Both the position numbers and the translations under genes were made by a program. Positions 35,847 through 47,799 of a DNA stretch of 64,000 nt are shown one piece after another (positions within the stretch are counted from its first letter, which is position 1; every line of letters begins with the position of its first letter). Location of the stretch: contig MNCI01014915.1 of assembly GCA_015680685.1 (NCBI GenBank), positions 129,889 to 193,888 of the forward strand, written 5' to 3'. The stretch comes from Gnetum montanum. Lineage: Eukaryota; Streptophyta; Gnetopsida; Gnetales; Gnetaceae. The notes below the pieces were generated by a model, which ran no database searches, was not told the origin of the DNA, and saw only the letters and a program-made list of their open reading frames with translations.

Positions 35847-36777
35847 TGATGAGTTGTTATTGGTTGGCTGCATTGATGAGGCCTCATCAATGTAGCCGAC
35901 CACATTGACGAGGCCTCATCCATGAGGCCCCATCAATGCATCTTGACCTATGTCTATGATGCCTCATCGATGCGATGTCTATCTATCACCTATAAATACA
36001 TGCCTATCCACCACATTTATGGGAAGTCTAGATTTCAACTGTACTGAAGCTCTTGCATTTTTTCCATTTTAAAGTTAGAAATTTTTTTCTTAAGTTCCCA
36101 CAACAAGAGTCATTGAGTGTCCGGATCTTTATTCAAGCATTGTTGTAACCAAGCATAACAGTGTGTATGGCAATAAAGATGAGCTTTCTAATAAACATTA
36201 TAGCACTTTGGATAGATTAGCTTGTTATTTATGCATTCAATGTTTTCAATTATTTGTTAATTATTCTTAATTATTTTGTAATTATTTTCCAAAAATTGAG
36301 TTAATAAGATTATTAAGTTAGATAGATTAAATACATAAGTATGACCACTTCGAGCATAGCACATATTCACTTCGTAATCATAGAAATGTTATTGCTTGGC
36401 ACTCCCAGGAGTGTAGTGTTTAGTCATCCAATAATGGATATGTGGGTTCAAGATGTGTATAGAAAGTGGGAATGGATGCTTTGTTAGGATTAATTAATTA
36501 GTCATTTAGATTATTTAATTAAACTCCTTTTTATCTACATTTTGAGCACCCACAATATAAAATAAAAAACAATAAAAATCAGATGCCTCAATTACACTTA
36601 ACCATACCAACAAACATCACAAGTGTAACTAGAAGGACAACAATTGACTTTTACGTTAGATTCACTTCCTAAAGGGCTAGTGCACTAGAAACGATAAAGT
36701 GCATGGAATTTGACTAGATCATGTGTGAACACTTATCATTTGTATGGTTGGGCGTAGGGGTACCTTACCGCTCATCA
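35847..36777 (+). repeat. 3' LTR of element A
   Basis: It matches 26654-27583. It has a small extra GATGAGGC-type unit in U3 (35862-35985), an intact TATA (CTATAAATA) at 35990-35998 and AATAAA at 36172-36177. Confidence 0.92.
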
Positions 36778-36782
36778 CATAG
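36778..36782. repeat. Target-site duplication of element A, right copy (CATAG)
   Basis: Identical to 26649-26653. Confidence 0.9.
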
Positions 36783-37560
36783 CTAGGCATGGCATTCTGT
36801 AGATAACTAAAGCCTTATCTAAACTATGAAGAAAATCCAAAAAGTGAACTTTTTAAAAACATTAATGCCACAAAGATCTAATAGCTAGACTAAATGATCC
36901 ATCAATTATACAAATGAAGGTATGAAAAAGAAGTAAATCCAAGCTTACATTATCTTATGTGTTTAAAAAAATAGAAAGATTAAATCTATTTGTGTAATTT
37001 TATAGTTATAAAATTTAATATTTTTAGAATACAAGGGACAATTTTGATGATTTTACTAAAGGAAAACATATTGTATGATTTTCTTTGAAGAGCTAGGATT
37101 ACTATTTTCTTTTTTAAAAATGGTATTTTATTATTTGTCAAGTTTAACAAATGTGGATGCTTAATGGCTTACATTTCATAATTAATGAAAATCCACCAAG
37201 GAGATGATTTATGAAGAATTGAATTAGGATCTTTGAAATTATTAAAGTCCCAAAAATAGCTAATAAAACTCCATTCTTTCAAATATGTTTTATGGAAATA
37301 GAACTTGAGATAGTTATACTTTAATAAAAAGAAGCCAATTTAAAAAATGAATATCTTTCTACTAATTACTACCTCTAGACTCAGCTAACTGAATGCACTT
37401 ATAAGATAGAAGTTATTTTTAGAATGGCTACTCTTGAAAAAGAAATTTTAAACAATTTGATGTATAGAATGCATCATTATTAAGAGCCTAATATGAGACA
37501 TAGCATACAAGATTTGCTTGGATAATAGATTTACAAATAATGAACTTTTCATTGAAAGCT
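36783..37560. other. AT-rich flank between elements A and C
   Basis: No gene is recognised. The first 50 bases may continue the endonuclease-like relic left of element A. Confidence 0.5.
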
Positions 37561-38280
37561 TGATGTGGACATTCAACAAGCCAATGTAACATCTCTCCAT
37601 TGATGGGATCTTTCCCTGGAGTTTTGGCATGTTTGGTAGTGTTTTGGGACTATTTTGATGAGTTGAGGATGTTCTAGGGGCTATGAGGACTTGTTTGGAG
37701 ATGTCTAGAGGTTCCAAGCCTTGAAACAAGCATATTTTTATTTGGCCTTGCAAAGGAGACGTCCCATGTGTAAGTGAGATGTCCCATGTGCATTGTAGAT
37801 GTCTCTACTAAGATGTCCCACATGATTTGAAGACATCTACTTTGACATCTCTGCACTTAAGAATCTCTTGTTTCTTATAGATATCTCCCATAGATTTTAA
37901 CATGCATTAAATTGAATGATAAATTGGAAGGAACATGAAGAGAATGGGGGTGGAGGGGGGGAGATATATATATAAATAAAATCCTTGGGCCTTCAATTTA
38001 AGAAGAGAGTACAAAGAAAGAAAAAGAGAGTTTGAACTGAGTCTAGAGAGAGAAAGAGAGAGTGTAGGGAGTTGAGAGAAGCATAGAAGGAGAGATAGAG
38101 TCTTGGCAAGTTGCCTTGGTGATCATCCTTGTGAGTGTGTGATTCCTTTAATTGAGTGTATGAGAGTTGGAGTGAATCTCTTATTTGTCCTTGGGAATTA
38201 TGCTTCCTTTCGTATGTAAATTCTCCATTTGAGTAAGAATAAAGCTTTCATTTTCTTTTCTTGTTCAAATTTGTTGTTTT
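37561..38280 (+). repeat. 5' LTR of element C (inner end uncertain)
   Basis: The start is fixed by the match to 41576. U3 holds a cluster of AGATGTCCC and GACATCT half-sites (37755-37880). A TATA (TATAAATA) is at 37971-37978 and AATAAA at 38238-38243. GA-rich leader sequence follows the TATA. The end is estimated from the poly(A) signal. Confidence 0.6.
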
Positions 38281-38689
38281 GTGACTTTGAGATAGTTTGG
38301 ATTATGGAATCCATGGGAGATTCTTATTAGAATGGTAGTAAGGTAGCTTGGAATTGAAGACAATTCCATTCAAGTGGATAATTCTTATCTCAATTACAAG
38401 GAATCACTCCAAATTCTCAAGCTTGGATGAATTCTCTCTTGCTACTTGTTCTACTCATCCTAGAATTTGAAAATTTCCCTTTGATCCTCAAGTTTGTCAT
38501 ATCTTTCTAGAATTGGAAGATAATTGGGTAATTGGAAACCCATTATCTTGTAATAGCTAAGGTTTGAAGATCTTATGCTCATTTCTCTTAAGAGTTGGGA
38601 ATTTCTTATCTCATTCCTTAAGAAATCTTAAACATTTCACCTTTTCTTATAGAATTTTGTGAAAATTTCCTTTTAGATTAATTTACATC

Positions 38690-39885
38690 ATGCCTCCAAA
38701 GAAGAAGACATTTTAATCTTTGTCAAGAGACATGAATGATATGAGAAATGCTCTGTAGCTCATTGTTGAGAAAATTGAAGAGCTAGGAGAGAACAAAGGA
38801 CATGCTACTTCACCAAAAGCATCTAAGCAAGGGTACAAATCATGAAATTCTTTACCAAGATATTCTTAAAGAAATTCCTTAATGTCATCCCTTGAAGATG
38901 ATATTCCTTTTGAAGATAAATACTTTGAAGAAGGAGAGACTCAAGGTGATGTTTTTCTTCATGCTCCTATGATAAAAATAAGTCTTAAGATTTCAATTTT
39001 CCTAGGAAAGGAAAAAGGGAACTTGCTTCTAAGCTTCAAAGGAAGCAAGGTGAAGGAATTGAAGTCACTCTTACAAAAGCTTTTAGATATGCTTCAAGGA
39101 TGCCTCATGTTGAATTCAAATACTTCAATGGCATGGAAGAAACTAAATCTTTTCTCTCATGGCTAAAAATGATTAACAATTATTTTGAACTTGAAGATGT
39201 GGAAAATCATCAAAAGGTATATTTTTCTAAAACTAAACTAGAAGGCATAACACTTGTATATGGGATAAGGAAATTCATTCTTACAAGGTGAATAATGGTA
39301 CTTCTATCAAGGATTATTCTTTAATGTAGTTCATGCTCAAGCAAAAATTTGAGAAGATTCATCATAGACAATAGGCCATTCAAAAATTAAAGTACCTAAG
39401 GCAAGGTGATAATAATGTGAAAGACTACTACATGGATTTTTGTAAGTCTTTTCAGCTTGCAAAAGTTCATTGGGATGATTATGAACAAGCATCTAACTTT
39501 CAAGGAGGACTTAAAAGGAAGTATCAATAAGAGCTAACCTTCTATGAGCCCCAAACATTAGATGAGGCTTTTGAATTAGCTCTTAAGGCTAAGAAGAAAC
39601 TTCAAGGCTACACTAGAGGTCCTAAATATTCTAAGTACAAGAACTATAAAGCTTTTGAAAGTGAGAAAGAAGCCAAGGATAATGGAAATGCCAAGGAAGA
39701 CACAAATGAGAAGCAATAGAAGTCCAAGGAGGGCCAAGATTCCAAGAAGGACTACTCCAAGTATGAAAAGGATCAAGAAAATGGTTATGCCTCGAACCTT
39801 CAATGCCTTAATTGTGGTGAAAAGGTACACAAAAAATGGAAGTGTAATAAGCTAAAGGTTTCCAAGAGAAAGGAACTCCATTAGA
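38690..39885 (+). pseudogene. Gag of element C
   Basis: The ATG at 38690 opens MPPKKKTF, then stops. A Gag-like core follows with FNGMEETKSFLSWLKMINNY near 39115 and LRQGDNNVKDYYMDFCKSF near 39390. A CCHC zinc knuckle lies at 39804-39845 (C-LN-C-GEKV-H-KKWK-C), the RNA-binding end of Gag. Between them is a Lys/Glu-rich linker. Several frameshifts and stops break the frame. Gag without pol suggests that the element relied on proteins from another element. Confidence 0.8.
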
Positions 39886-40379
39886 AAAGAAAGAATCCTC
39901 CAATAAAGGTAGACCTCTTATGATTGAAGATATCACTAAAATTAATTCTTGCACTTTTATGGGAAATGTAAATGTGAATAAGGAAATGAGGAAGAAGAAA
40001 GATCAGATGAAGTAAAGATCAATGACAAAATGAGTTCTCAAGCATATCTTATTGAGCAAAGGAGTGCTCAATACTCTAAGGTTTTAAGAAAGAAAACCAA
40101 GGACTTAATCAAAGGGACCAAGAGATCTTCAAGGTCCAAGATGGTGTATGCTATTGATTAAGGAGAGTTCCTACCTCATCAGTCATGGAAGGTGAATGAT
40201 CCAAGCTAAAGAAGTGGTATGGATCAAAGGACTTCTCTAAGAAGGATCAAGAGCATCACTAGAAGGTATGATTCTCATACTCTTTGAAATTGTTCTATAC
40301 CTTGTGGCTAGGGAAAGGAGATTTTAAGCCAGGTTGAGGAAATTTCATGGGAGATAGGGGAGTCTTCTAGCCAAGGTAC

Positions 40380-41204
40380 ATGGAAGAATGATTACTTTGA
40401 TGATGTTTTTAATGAAAATTATGTTAAAGTGATGAAGGAGAGTTGATATTTTGAGTTGGTACCTCCAAAATGAGATGAAGAGCTTATTAATGATTCCTTT
40501 GAAGAGGAGAAGCCATTGGAATTGGGAACTTCTCTTGAGGATCTTGAATCTTCAAGCTTTGATGAGATTGGACATCCATATGTTGAAGATCAAGTTAAAC
40601 CAAAGATGGATGAAAGAAGTCATGAAGAGGTAAGTAAGTATAAGCTTGACCTTGTTGATGGTAGTAATGTCTCTCATGTTGAAGCTCATGTGATGGATGC
40701 TAGTTTCTTACTTCAACTTAGTAGTGGTCTGTTCATTGTGATGATGAGAATCATGATCATTGTAGTGATTATGATAACATTGTGAGTCCTATTTTACTTG
40801 ATACAAAGAATGTGATTTTTGATGCCATTGTTAGTGAGAGCAAAGCTAATGATGGTAATGAATTTGATATTGTATGGGATAATGATGGCTATGCTGGTTT
40901 TCATAGCAGAAAGGTCATTATTAATGTTGGTGAAGACATTGATAATGATATTATTTTCCAAAAATTGAAGATATTTTCTTTGCATTATGACAAGGATGAA
41001 TTTGTCAAAGGTGTTGACGACCTTGATTGTCTTGGCTGTGAAATGGATGAGCAGAATGAAGACGATCTATATTGTGATGATGATGGTAAAGGGAAGCAAC
41101 ATGGTAGTCTTCCAACCACCAAGAAGAAGAAGGTGAAGAAGAGGAAAAAGAATGGAAGAAGGAAAACTAGTTTGAGGAGACCTAATCCTTTTGAATTTCC
41201 TTAA
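40380..41204 (+). pseudogene. Second ORF of element C, acidic with a basic tail, unknown
   Basis: Two frame-shifted pieces (40516-40785 and 40782-41204) together give a strongly acidic region rich in Asp and Glu. It contains CLGCEMDEQNEDDLYCDDD and is followed by a highly basic KKKKVKKRKKNGRRK tail before a stop at 41202. Cys pairs occur near 41030-41075. I do not recognise a family. The basic tail could be a nuclear or nucleic-acid-binding signal. Confidence 0.5.
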
Positions 41205-41575
41205 TCTTCTTTTTTTGTAGGTCATGGAAGAAACACATGGGATTTTGTGCTCTTCAAATGGAAACATGGGGAAGCCTTTGAGGGCAAAGACCATATCCAC
41301 TCTTCCTTCATGAATTTATCCATTGTAATGTAAGCACAAAATTGTGCTCATATGTGTACGTATGTGTGTCATGCAAACATTGTGTTGTGTGTTTATGTGT
41401 TCGTGAAATAAGTTTGGATGGTAGAATGTTGTGAGCTCTAACCATTCTATGTATGTTGTGCTTTGGTTTTTGTGTGGCTTGTGGCCTATGTGAGGGGGCA
41501 ATAGATATTCCAAGTGTAAAGGAATCTTTTGTGGGAATCAAGAGTCTTTTGAAGGAGAAGGGTGCTGATGTGGAC

Positions 41576-41821
41576 ATCCAACAGGTTAATGTAACATCTC
41601 TCCATTGATGGGATCTTTCCCTATAGTTTTGGCATTTTTGGGAGTGTTTTGTGACTATTTTGATGAGTTTAGGATGTTCTAGGGTCTATGGGGACTTGTT
41701 TGGAGGTGTCCAAAGGTTCCAGGCCTCTAAACAAGCATCTTTGTATTTTGGCCTTGCAGAGGAGACATCCCATCTCTAAGTGAGATGTATCATCTATGTT
41801 GTAGATGTCTTTGCTGAGATA
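41576..41821 (+). repeat. 3' LTR of element C, truncated
   Basis: It matches 37561-37806. It is preceded by a purine-rich GAAGGAGAAGGG, a likely polypurine tract. It is broken at about 41821, where LTR sequence of element B begins. Confidence 0.8.
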
Positions 41822-42674
41822 GTACCCCTACACTCAACCATATGAATCACTAAGCATTCACAAGCAATCCATTTGAATTTCGTGAACTCTATGTGTTCCA
41901 GTACACTAGCCTCTAGGAAGTGAACTTGTCCTAATAGTCATTCATTGTCTTCCCAATTACACTTGTGATATGCAAAGGTACGGTTAAGTGAAATCGAGGC
42001 ATATAATTTTTATTATTTTTATGCTTTATGTTTTGGGTGCTTAAAATAAAGGATGAAAGGAATGAAGTAATTTAATCGCTAATTTAATTTAACTAACTAC
42101 ACTCAACTAATCCTAACATTAGCATCCATTCCTAGTTGTCATACACATCCTAAACACATTTAACACTACTGGGTTATCAAACGTTAAGTGTTATTGGGAT
42201 TACCAAGCACCAAACGTATGCTTGAAGTGGTCATACTTATGTGCTTAATTAATCACTACTTAATCTATCTTAATTTAGGCTAATTAATTATTTAATTACT
42301 TAAAGCATTAATCTATCTTAATCTATCTATATTAAAGAAAATCACATAAAACATTAAATGCATAAATAAATAATTAATTTGTTTCCAAGTGCTACAAGGT
42401 TTATCAAAAAGCTCATCTTTATTATCACATACATTGTTATGCTCAGGCATAATAATGCTCGAATAAAGATCCATACACTCTTGACTCCTATTGTGGGCAC
42501 TTAGAAAAATATTCTAACTTCCAAAGGACAAAATTGCAAGAGCTCCACTATAACTACAATAATACATGCCATGAACACAGTGGATGTGTGTGTATTTATA
42601 GGCAAAAATAGACACTATGATGACGAGGCCTTGTTGATGGGGCTTAGTTGACACAACCAGTCCATGATTCATCA
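41815..42674 (-). repeat. 3' LTR of element B
   Basis: It matches 59986-60872. The outer few bases are missing or altered at the junction with element C. TATA (CTATAAATA) lies at 42593-42601. The U3 motif cluster, with CGAGGCC and GATGGGGC units, is at 42610-42660. Confidence 0.85.
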
Positions 42675-42692
42675 TATCCCCATGACTAAATG
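42675..42692 (-). promoter_or_regulatory. 3' polypurine tract of element B
   Basis: On the minus strand: TTTAGTCATGGGGATA, directly before the LTR start. The same TTAGTCATGGGGG core appears twice more inside this element (46013-46026 and 47773-47788). Confidence 0.75.
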
Positions 42693-42933
42693 AAAAACTT
42701 GTCCTCAAGTTCTTTATAAATTTGGGAAGGTACAAAATTATTGAATAATGACAAGCATACGAAAAACATAACAAACACTAAATGCCCAAGTGTATGGATA
42801 TATAATCATCACAAAATGTTTTAGTGTTTAGGACTACAAAATTGAATACTAGGACAAAATTTGAGAAACACATTCTCCTGTGATGGTGTGAAGATGATGG
42901 AGAAGATTAAATGGTCACAAGCGGTGGAGGTTC

Positions 42934-45742
42934 CTAAGGTTTTGATGGACCTTTTCCTACTTCAGGTGCACATGGTGGTTAAGGGTGTTGTGGTTGTCTT
43001 GTTGCTGCTACAACTTTTGGTGGAAGATGGAAAGCATTCAACAATACTTTCATCTGCTCCTCCTTACTCTTGGAATCATGCATAGTCCATGCAACTTTGC
43101 CAATGTGGACTAGTGTGTGCACATCCCAAGGATAAGGCATTATTGGAAAAAACTCCTTGAAATTAACAAACCAAGCAGCAAATTATTTGCATTCAATGTT
43201 GAACACACTGATTGCACTTTGTAGTTCTTGCTAATTATTCATTCTTTTAGCCAAGTTCTCAATGGTTGATCTTTGATTGGAGAATCTTACCTTAATAACT
43301 TTGAGTTCAATGTTTGTACGCTCAAGCTTTTACTTGGTCTCCTTGTGATGCTTAAAGTCTATCTTGTATAGCAAGTATGAGCTAGCCACCTATTTTTCTA
43401 ACGTTAATCATAGCCATCTGATAGTTAACATTGCAAGATTTGCATATCTAAGATTGGCAAGCTCCATGTATTCAGTCATCTCTTCTATTTGCAACTCCTT
43501 CATGTAGATCTTTGCTTTGTTATAGGAATCTATCCCATCAATGATAGGTTGCCATACTTCTTTTCCTTGCTAGAGTTGTTGGAGGGTCTCATTGACTTTT
43601 TCCTTAGCCATCTAGATGTGTCTTTCATTAACTTAGTTCTATAGGCCAATTGGATCTCTCTAGTGATTCTTAACTCTTTTAAATTTAAAAGCCTCATTCT
43701 TCCATGCAGAAATCTCAATTGTATATTTTTGGCATAAGGCACGAACTTCGTGCATGAAGAGATTTCTATTCTCCATTGTCAATCTCCTAAGCTTAGTGTT
43801 CACCCTAGCTGGCTACTTCTACTATTGATTGATGAATTCTTGCATTTGTTGTTTCTGCACATCAACATTCTACAGGTGATGATCTTTTGTGGTCAGTGAC
43901 TCATTCTCTTAATGCATCTGGATCAAGTCCTTCTGATTTGAATATGTTTTGGCCTCAGCCATGGACTAGTCGAATATGGTCATCACCATCCTTGCCTTAA
44001 CCTATTTGAGTATGTCCTAAAGCTATTGAAAATCTTCATCTCTTTTTAATGTAGGGTTGAGGAGCACATGATCAACAAGACAAGCTCTTAATTCAGCAAC
44101 CTTTGCGGCGAAGCGTTGGTTTTGTGCTTAAGCCATTTTGAGTTAAAATGATGCATTTACCCTTTGCTTCAAGCAACTCCAACTAGGTTATGATGATATT
44201 ATTCGAAAAATGAAAGATATCTAAAATTAGTTGCCCAATTCCCACTAGTCAGTCCAGCAATTCTTGGTGCTAGGCTACACTTAGTCTTCCACTAATAGTT
44301 CCTAGAGATGTTTACACATCTCTAAGTGTAGAAACATCTAGTACAAACACCGCAGATGTGTTCAAAGCTTCATTGATTCGTCAGCAATGACTTATGGTGA
44401 TGTATCCTACCCTTAGTGCTACATCACCAATATAGTTGTTTCTTCACCCTCCTCCAAGAGTATCAAAAAGGTAGTAGCATTCCTAGATATTTCTAGGAAT
44501 TACTCTTATTGCAAGAGAGACACCATCACCTCTTAGGCACTAGGATTAGATCTTGTAGGTAGCTGCATTTTTTGGGCTAAGAATATTGACCCACCTCCTT
44601 CCATTTAGCTAATCATTCCAATTTGTTAAGGTGACTCTTTGAAAAATGATATACAAATGGATCACCACCACTAGTTCTTGCTTGTTGCTCTCACTCATGC
44701 AAGAGTTGCTCTTGGATTTTGTGATAGTGTTTAATGGCTATGTGGGCCTCCAATGTTGTTTCCTAAGTGGGTGGTCAAGGTGGTCGCTATTGCTCCTCTT
44801 CTTTTGACATGATAGGGATCTTATCTTTCATCCTTTCAACAAAGGAGATGATGGGAGTATGTTGGATCATGTCATTGGTGTAGTGGACTATCCCTACCCT
44901 TTTGCAGAGTTTTCTAATAAGGCATGGGAATGGCAGGGTTTTCCTTCCAAGTTCATTCTTCTTAAAGCACTTCTTTATCTCTAGCTAGATTAGTTTTGGA
45001 AGGTTAACAAGGAATTTCTTGCTTAGAGCAGCATAGGCATAGAGAAGGTTGTCACCTTCTTGGGCCTCACCATTGGATTAGGGTGATAGGATGCTATCTT
45101 GAAGTATATATGCTTTGCTAGTGTGAGCGTGCCAAAATCCTTACAATCAACATCATAACACTATTGGGTCCACTCCATTTTTACCTCAAGGTCTACGTAC
45201 ATTGAGATTTTTTCTAAATGAGTGTCAAAATCAAGGAAGCCAAGAGCTTGTGCAATAGCTTCCATCAAGTAAGACATCTAAATATCCTTGATTCTTACCA
45301 TGGCTTTTGCCTTTCTGCTATTCCAGAAGAGATATGTCTCTCTCATGTACCACTTCCCACTGGTAATGATGATCAAACACATGAGAAAGGTTTGCAATTG
45401 TGTCTTAACTTCTAGTGGAGCATGTTTCAATAATGGTCTAAAGTTTAGTTTTTAAAGAACTAAGAACTGGACATCACGTGGCTTGATCATATCTAAGCAA
45501 GCTTGTGTCAATGTGACCTCAAGTCTTGGTATGGGCCCTAGTGCCTCTCCTCTTTGGGATTGTTCAATCTTAGCCTCTTCTTGAAGAATCTATCAAACAG
45601 ATTCCACTTCAGGTTACTCCCATTGTGTAATTTTTTGTGCTTACTCCTGAGCTTTTTCTTCCTAGCCCCTTCTAGTTTTAGGTCATTTGTCCTTTAATTG
45701 TAATGGTTCTCCTTCTTGTAGATGTTTTAGTCTAGGTGCCAT
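42934..45742 (-). pseudogene. ORF3 of element B
   Basis: It starts MAPRLKHLQEG at 45742, immediately after TGTGATTACAG. It shares with element A PRLEVTLTQACLDMIK, GKWYMRETYLFW and AIAQALGF, and the C-terminal marker MKVLLNAFHLPPKVV near 43040. The TAA at 45452-45454 sits at the same codon as the TAA at 33041 of element A. Many stops and several shifts occur. The C-terminal two thirds look coiled-coil rich as in A. Function is unknown, in the position of an Athila env-like gene. Confidence 0.7.
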
Positions 45743-45753
45743 CTGTAATCACA
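45743..45753 (-). promoter_or_regulatory. Splice-acceptor-like site at the ORF3 start, element B
   Basis: TTGTGATTACAG abuts the ORF3 ATG. Elements D (52919) and G (61981) have GTGATTGCAG at the homologous place. Confidence 0.6.
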
Positions 45754-46182
45754 ACATGACCAAGGATTAGCACTTATTGTGTAACTTTGAAACATTGGGA
45801 ATACCCTATCTCTTAGGGTAGTTACACTTGGCTAAGTTATGATCATGGCCTAGTTGATTATTTTAATATTATAAATAATTTTAGGTTTGCCAGAGTTTGT
45901 TGGAAGGGTTAATCTCTTCAAAAATTTGTGGTTTAATATTAATTTATTCATTAAACCTTTGGAGGTGTTTGAAAAATTTTAAATAACTTTCATTAGAAAC
46001 CTTAATGTTTGTGCCCCCACGACTAAGAGCTTACTTTCAGTAGCTATAGGATTGAAAAATAGAGTGATTTGGACAAATGATGTGAAAGTTATGGGCTTTG
46101 TAAGGTTTTGGGCTCTAAAAATTTACAAAAACTTCCCTATTATTTTGAAACAAATGATAAAAAAATTCGAAGTGTTGGATGG

Positions 46183-46255
46183 TATTTATAGGATTTTTGG
46201 GCTGCGTCAATGAGGCCTAGTTGATGAGGCTAAGTTGACGAGGCTAAGTCATTGT
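46183..46255 (-). promoter_or_regulatory. Internal U3-like promoter of element B
   Basis: CTATAAATA at 46183-46191 is preceded, in the minus-strand sense, by an array of GCCTCAT/GATGAGGC units at 46204-46255. The same TATA plus motif arrangement is found in this element's LTR at 42593-42660. Confidence 0.65.
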
Positions 46256-47799
46256 GGTTGTTGACCATCATTGAATTTCTCAAAAGTAATGAAAAACAAG
46301 GAGTTTTTGAGCAAAATTTGGGTCAAATGGAAGCCTAAAAAGCAAAGAACATGATGAAAATATGAGAAGAGGGTTTCAATATTTGAAAAATTGAGAAATG
46401 AGTAGAGAACGAGATTTGATGAAGAAGAATGCTTTAATGGGCACACAGTTGGATGCACAATGGGGTGTGTGAAATATTTTGATTGCAACCATGTCTAAGG
46501 GTAAGGAACTTAACTAACCAAACCATGAGATAAGCAAGTGGGTCCTCCCCATAGCAGCACATGCCCTTTTTCCTTTGCATAACCTCAACTAAGGAGTCCA
46601 TGGGCACCATATTTGATTAACAGTTATGAAAAGTTAAGGACCAAACCTGAAGAATCTACCTAAGAATTTCAACACATCAAACTAAGACATGAAACATAAA
46701 TATGAAAACCAATATTGAGGTGAGTTATGAAGAGCACAAATGGATGAGATAGAGAATGGAATGGATATCCCAATCATGGTCACATGAAGTCTCTTATGGA
46801 ATTTATGATAAAAAGATCCAATAAAGTCCAACCTTAGTCTAGAGTAAAACTAACCACTTTCAGTGACCTTGAATTGTCAATCTAGGACCAGTCCACCACC
46901 TCAAGGCACAAGAATGTTTCCATGGTAAACCACCATTCCTTATTGAAGAAGAAAAGAGAAGTAGGAAGTGAGAAAGGGCCTTAGTTAGAGGGGACTTTTA
47001 GACATGGGTAACATGTATTTCTAGTCCCACAACCAATGTTTGTAGCCCATTTATTTTGTCTAAGGGGTGTGCTTTGAATTTCCATTATTTTTCATTTTTT
47101 ATTATTTTGTTTAAAATTTTTTTTTTTTTTTTGAATGGAAACCACACCATGCAAAGACTTATTCAACTTCTTATTATTGGTTGACATTAAATGGTAAGAA
47201 ATCCATGAAAACATACGTGCACTCAAGCAAGTAGAGAGGCACAAAGAGTATTAAATCCCCTTGAAGCCACACCCTTTTCAAACCTTTGAATCTTTTCCAA
47301 GCTTGGAAACTACCCAGGTCACAAGTTCTTTAAAGTTTTATTAATGAAAAAGAGACCTCATATTCCCAAAACAAGGAAAACCATAGAGTTTGTGAATGGA
47401 TGGATGACATGGACTCATTACTTGTTTCATGAAAATAGAAACCCATCATAGTTATCAGTCATCAAAATTCAAAAATAGAAACCAAACATTAGTAATCAAA
47501 AAAGTTAAGTACAAATCACCATTAGAAAACAACAATAGCACCACTATGTCCTATTGGCAATAAAGAACTTTTTATTAGATGAGGGAAAAAAATTCACACC
47601 AAAATAAGGAAAAAATATAATAGAAATTGTAAAATATTCATGAAAGATAAAACATACTAACAATTTGTAAAACAAAAATTTGGAAAAATAACAAAGTGTA
47701 AAACAAAAAAATGTAAAAATCAAAAAGATGACAAGCTAAGGAGTCACTATAATGGTTAGCATGGATGGCAATCTCCCCCATGACTAAGTTTTAAGAAGG

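Larger units (their letters stand above)
26654..36777 (+). mobile_element. Element A: Athila-like Ty3/gypsy retrotransposon with internal deletions
   Basis: Two LTRs of 930 and 931 bp, both TGATGAG...CTCATCA, are flanked by CATAG on each side. A tRNA-Asp-type primer site follows the left LTR. Inside are gag, protease, RT, RNase H, half an integrase and a long 3' ORF (ORF3). Athila-like affinity rests on the primer site, a single RNase H, the VFMDDFS catalytic block and an extra ORF after integrase. Two deletions are visible against element B: the Gag core near 28745, and a jump from mid-integrase into ORF3 near 32778 that also removes the noncoding spacer. Confidence 0.92.
37561..41821 (+). 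mobile_element. Element C: gag-only LTR retrotransposon, right LTR truncated
   Basis: TGATGTGGACATTCAACAAG at 37561 recurs with small changes at 41576, and similarity continues for about 245 bp until element B sequence takes over at 41821. Between them lie a Gag with a zinc knuckle and a second acidic ORF, but no protease, RT, RNase H or integrase. The plan fits the TR-GAG type of non-autonomous LTR elements. The primer site and the inner end of the left LTR were not recognised. Confidence 0.8.
45743..47790 (-). other. Noncoding spacer upstream of ORF3 in element B
   Basis: No coding potential. It is similar in order and content to 52919-54890 (element D) and 61985-63680 (element G). Shared landmarks are AAGTGGGTCCTCC near 46530, ATGGGTAACATG near 47004, and a homopolymer T run near 47118-47133. 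It contains the U3-like promoter copy at 46183-46255 and two internal polypurine motifs. Confidence 0.75.

Noticed and set aside
37961-38070. GA-rich stretch as a microsatellite
   Set aside because: It is imperfect and lies in the leader after the TATA of the C LTR, so it is better read as LTR sequence.
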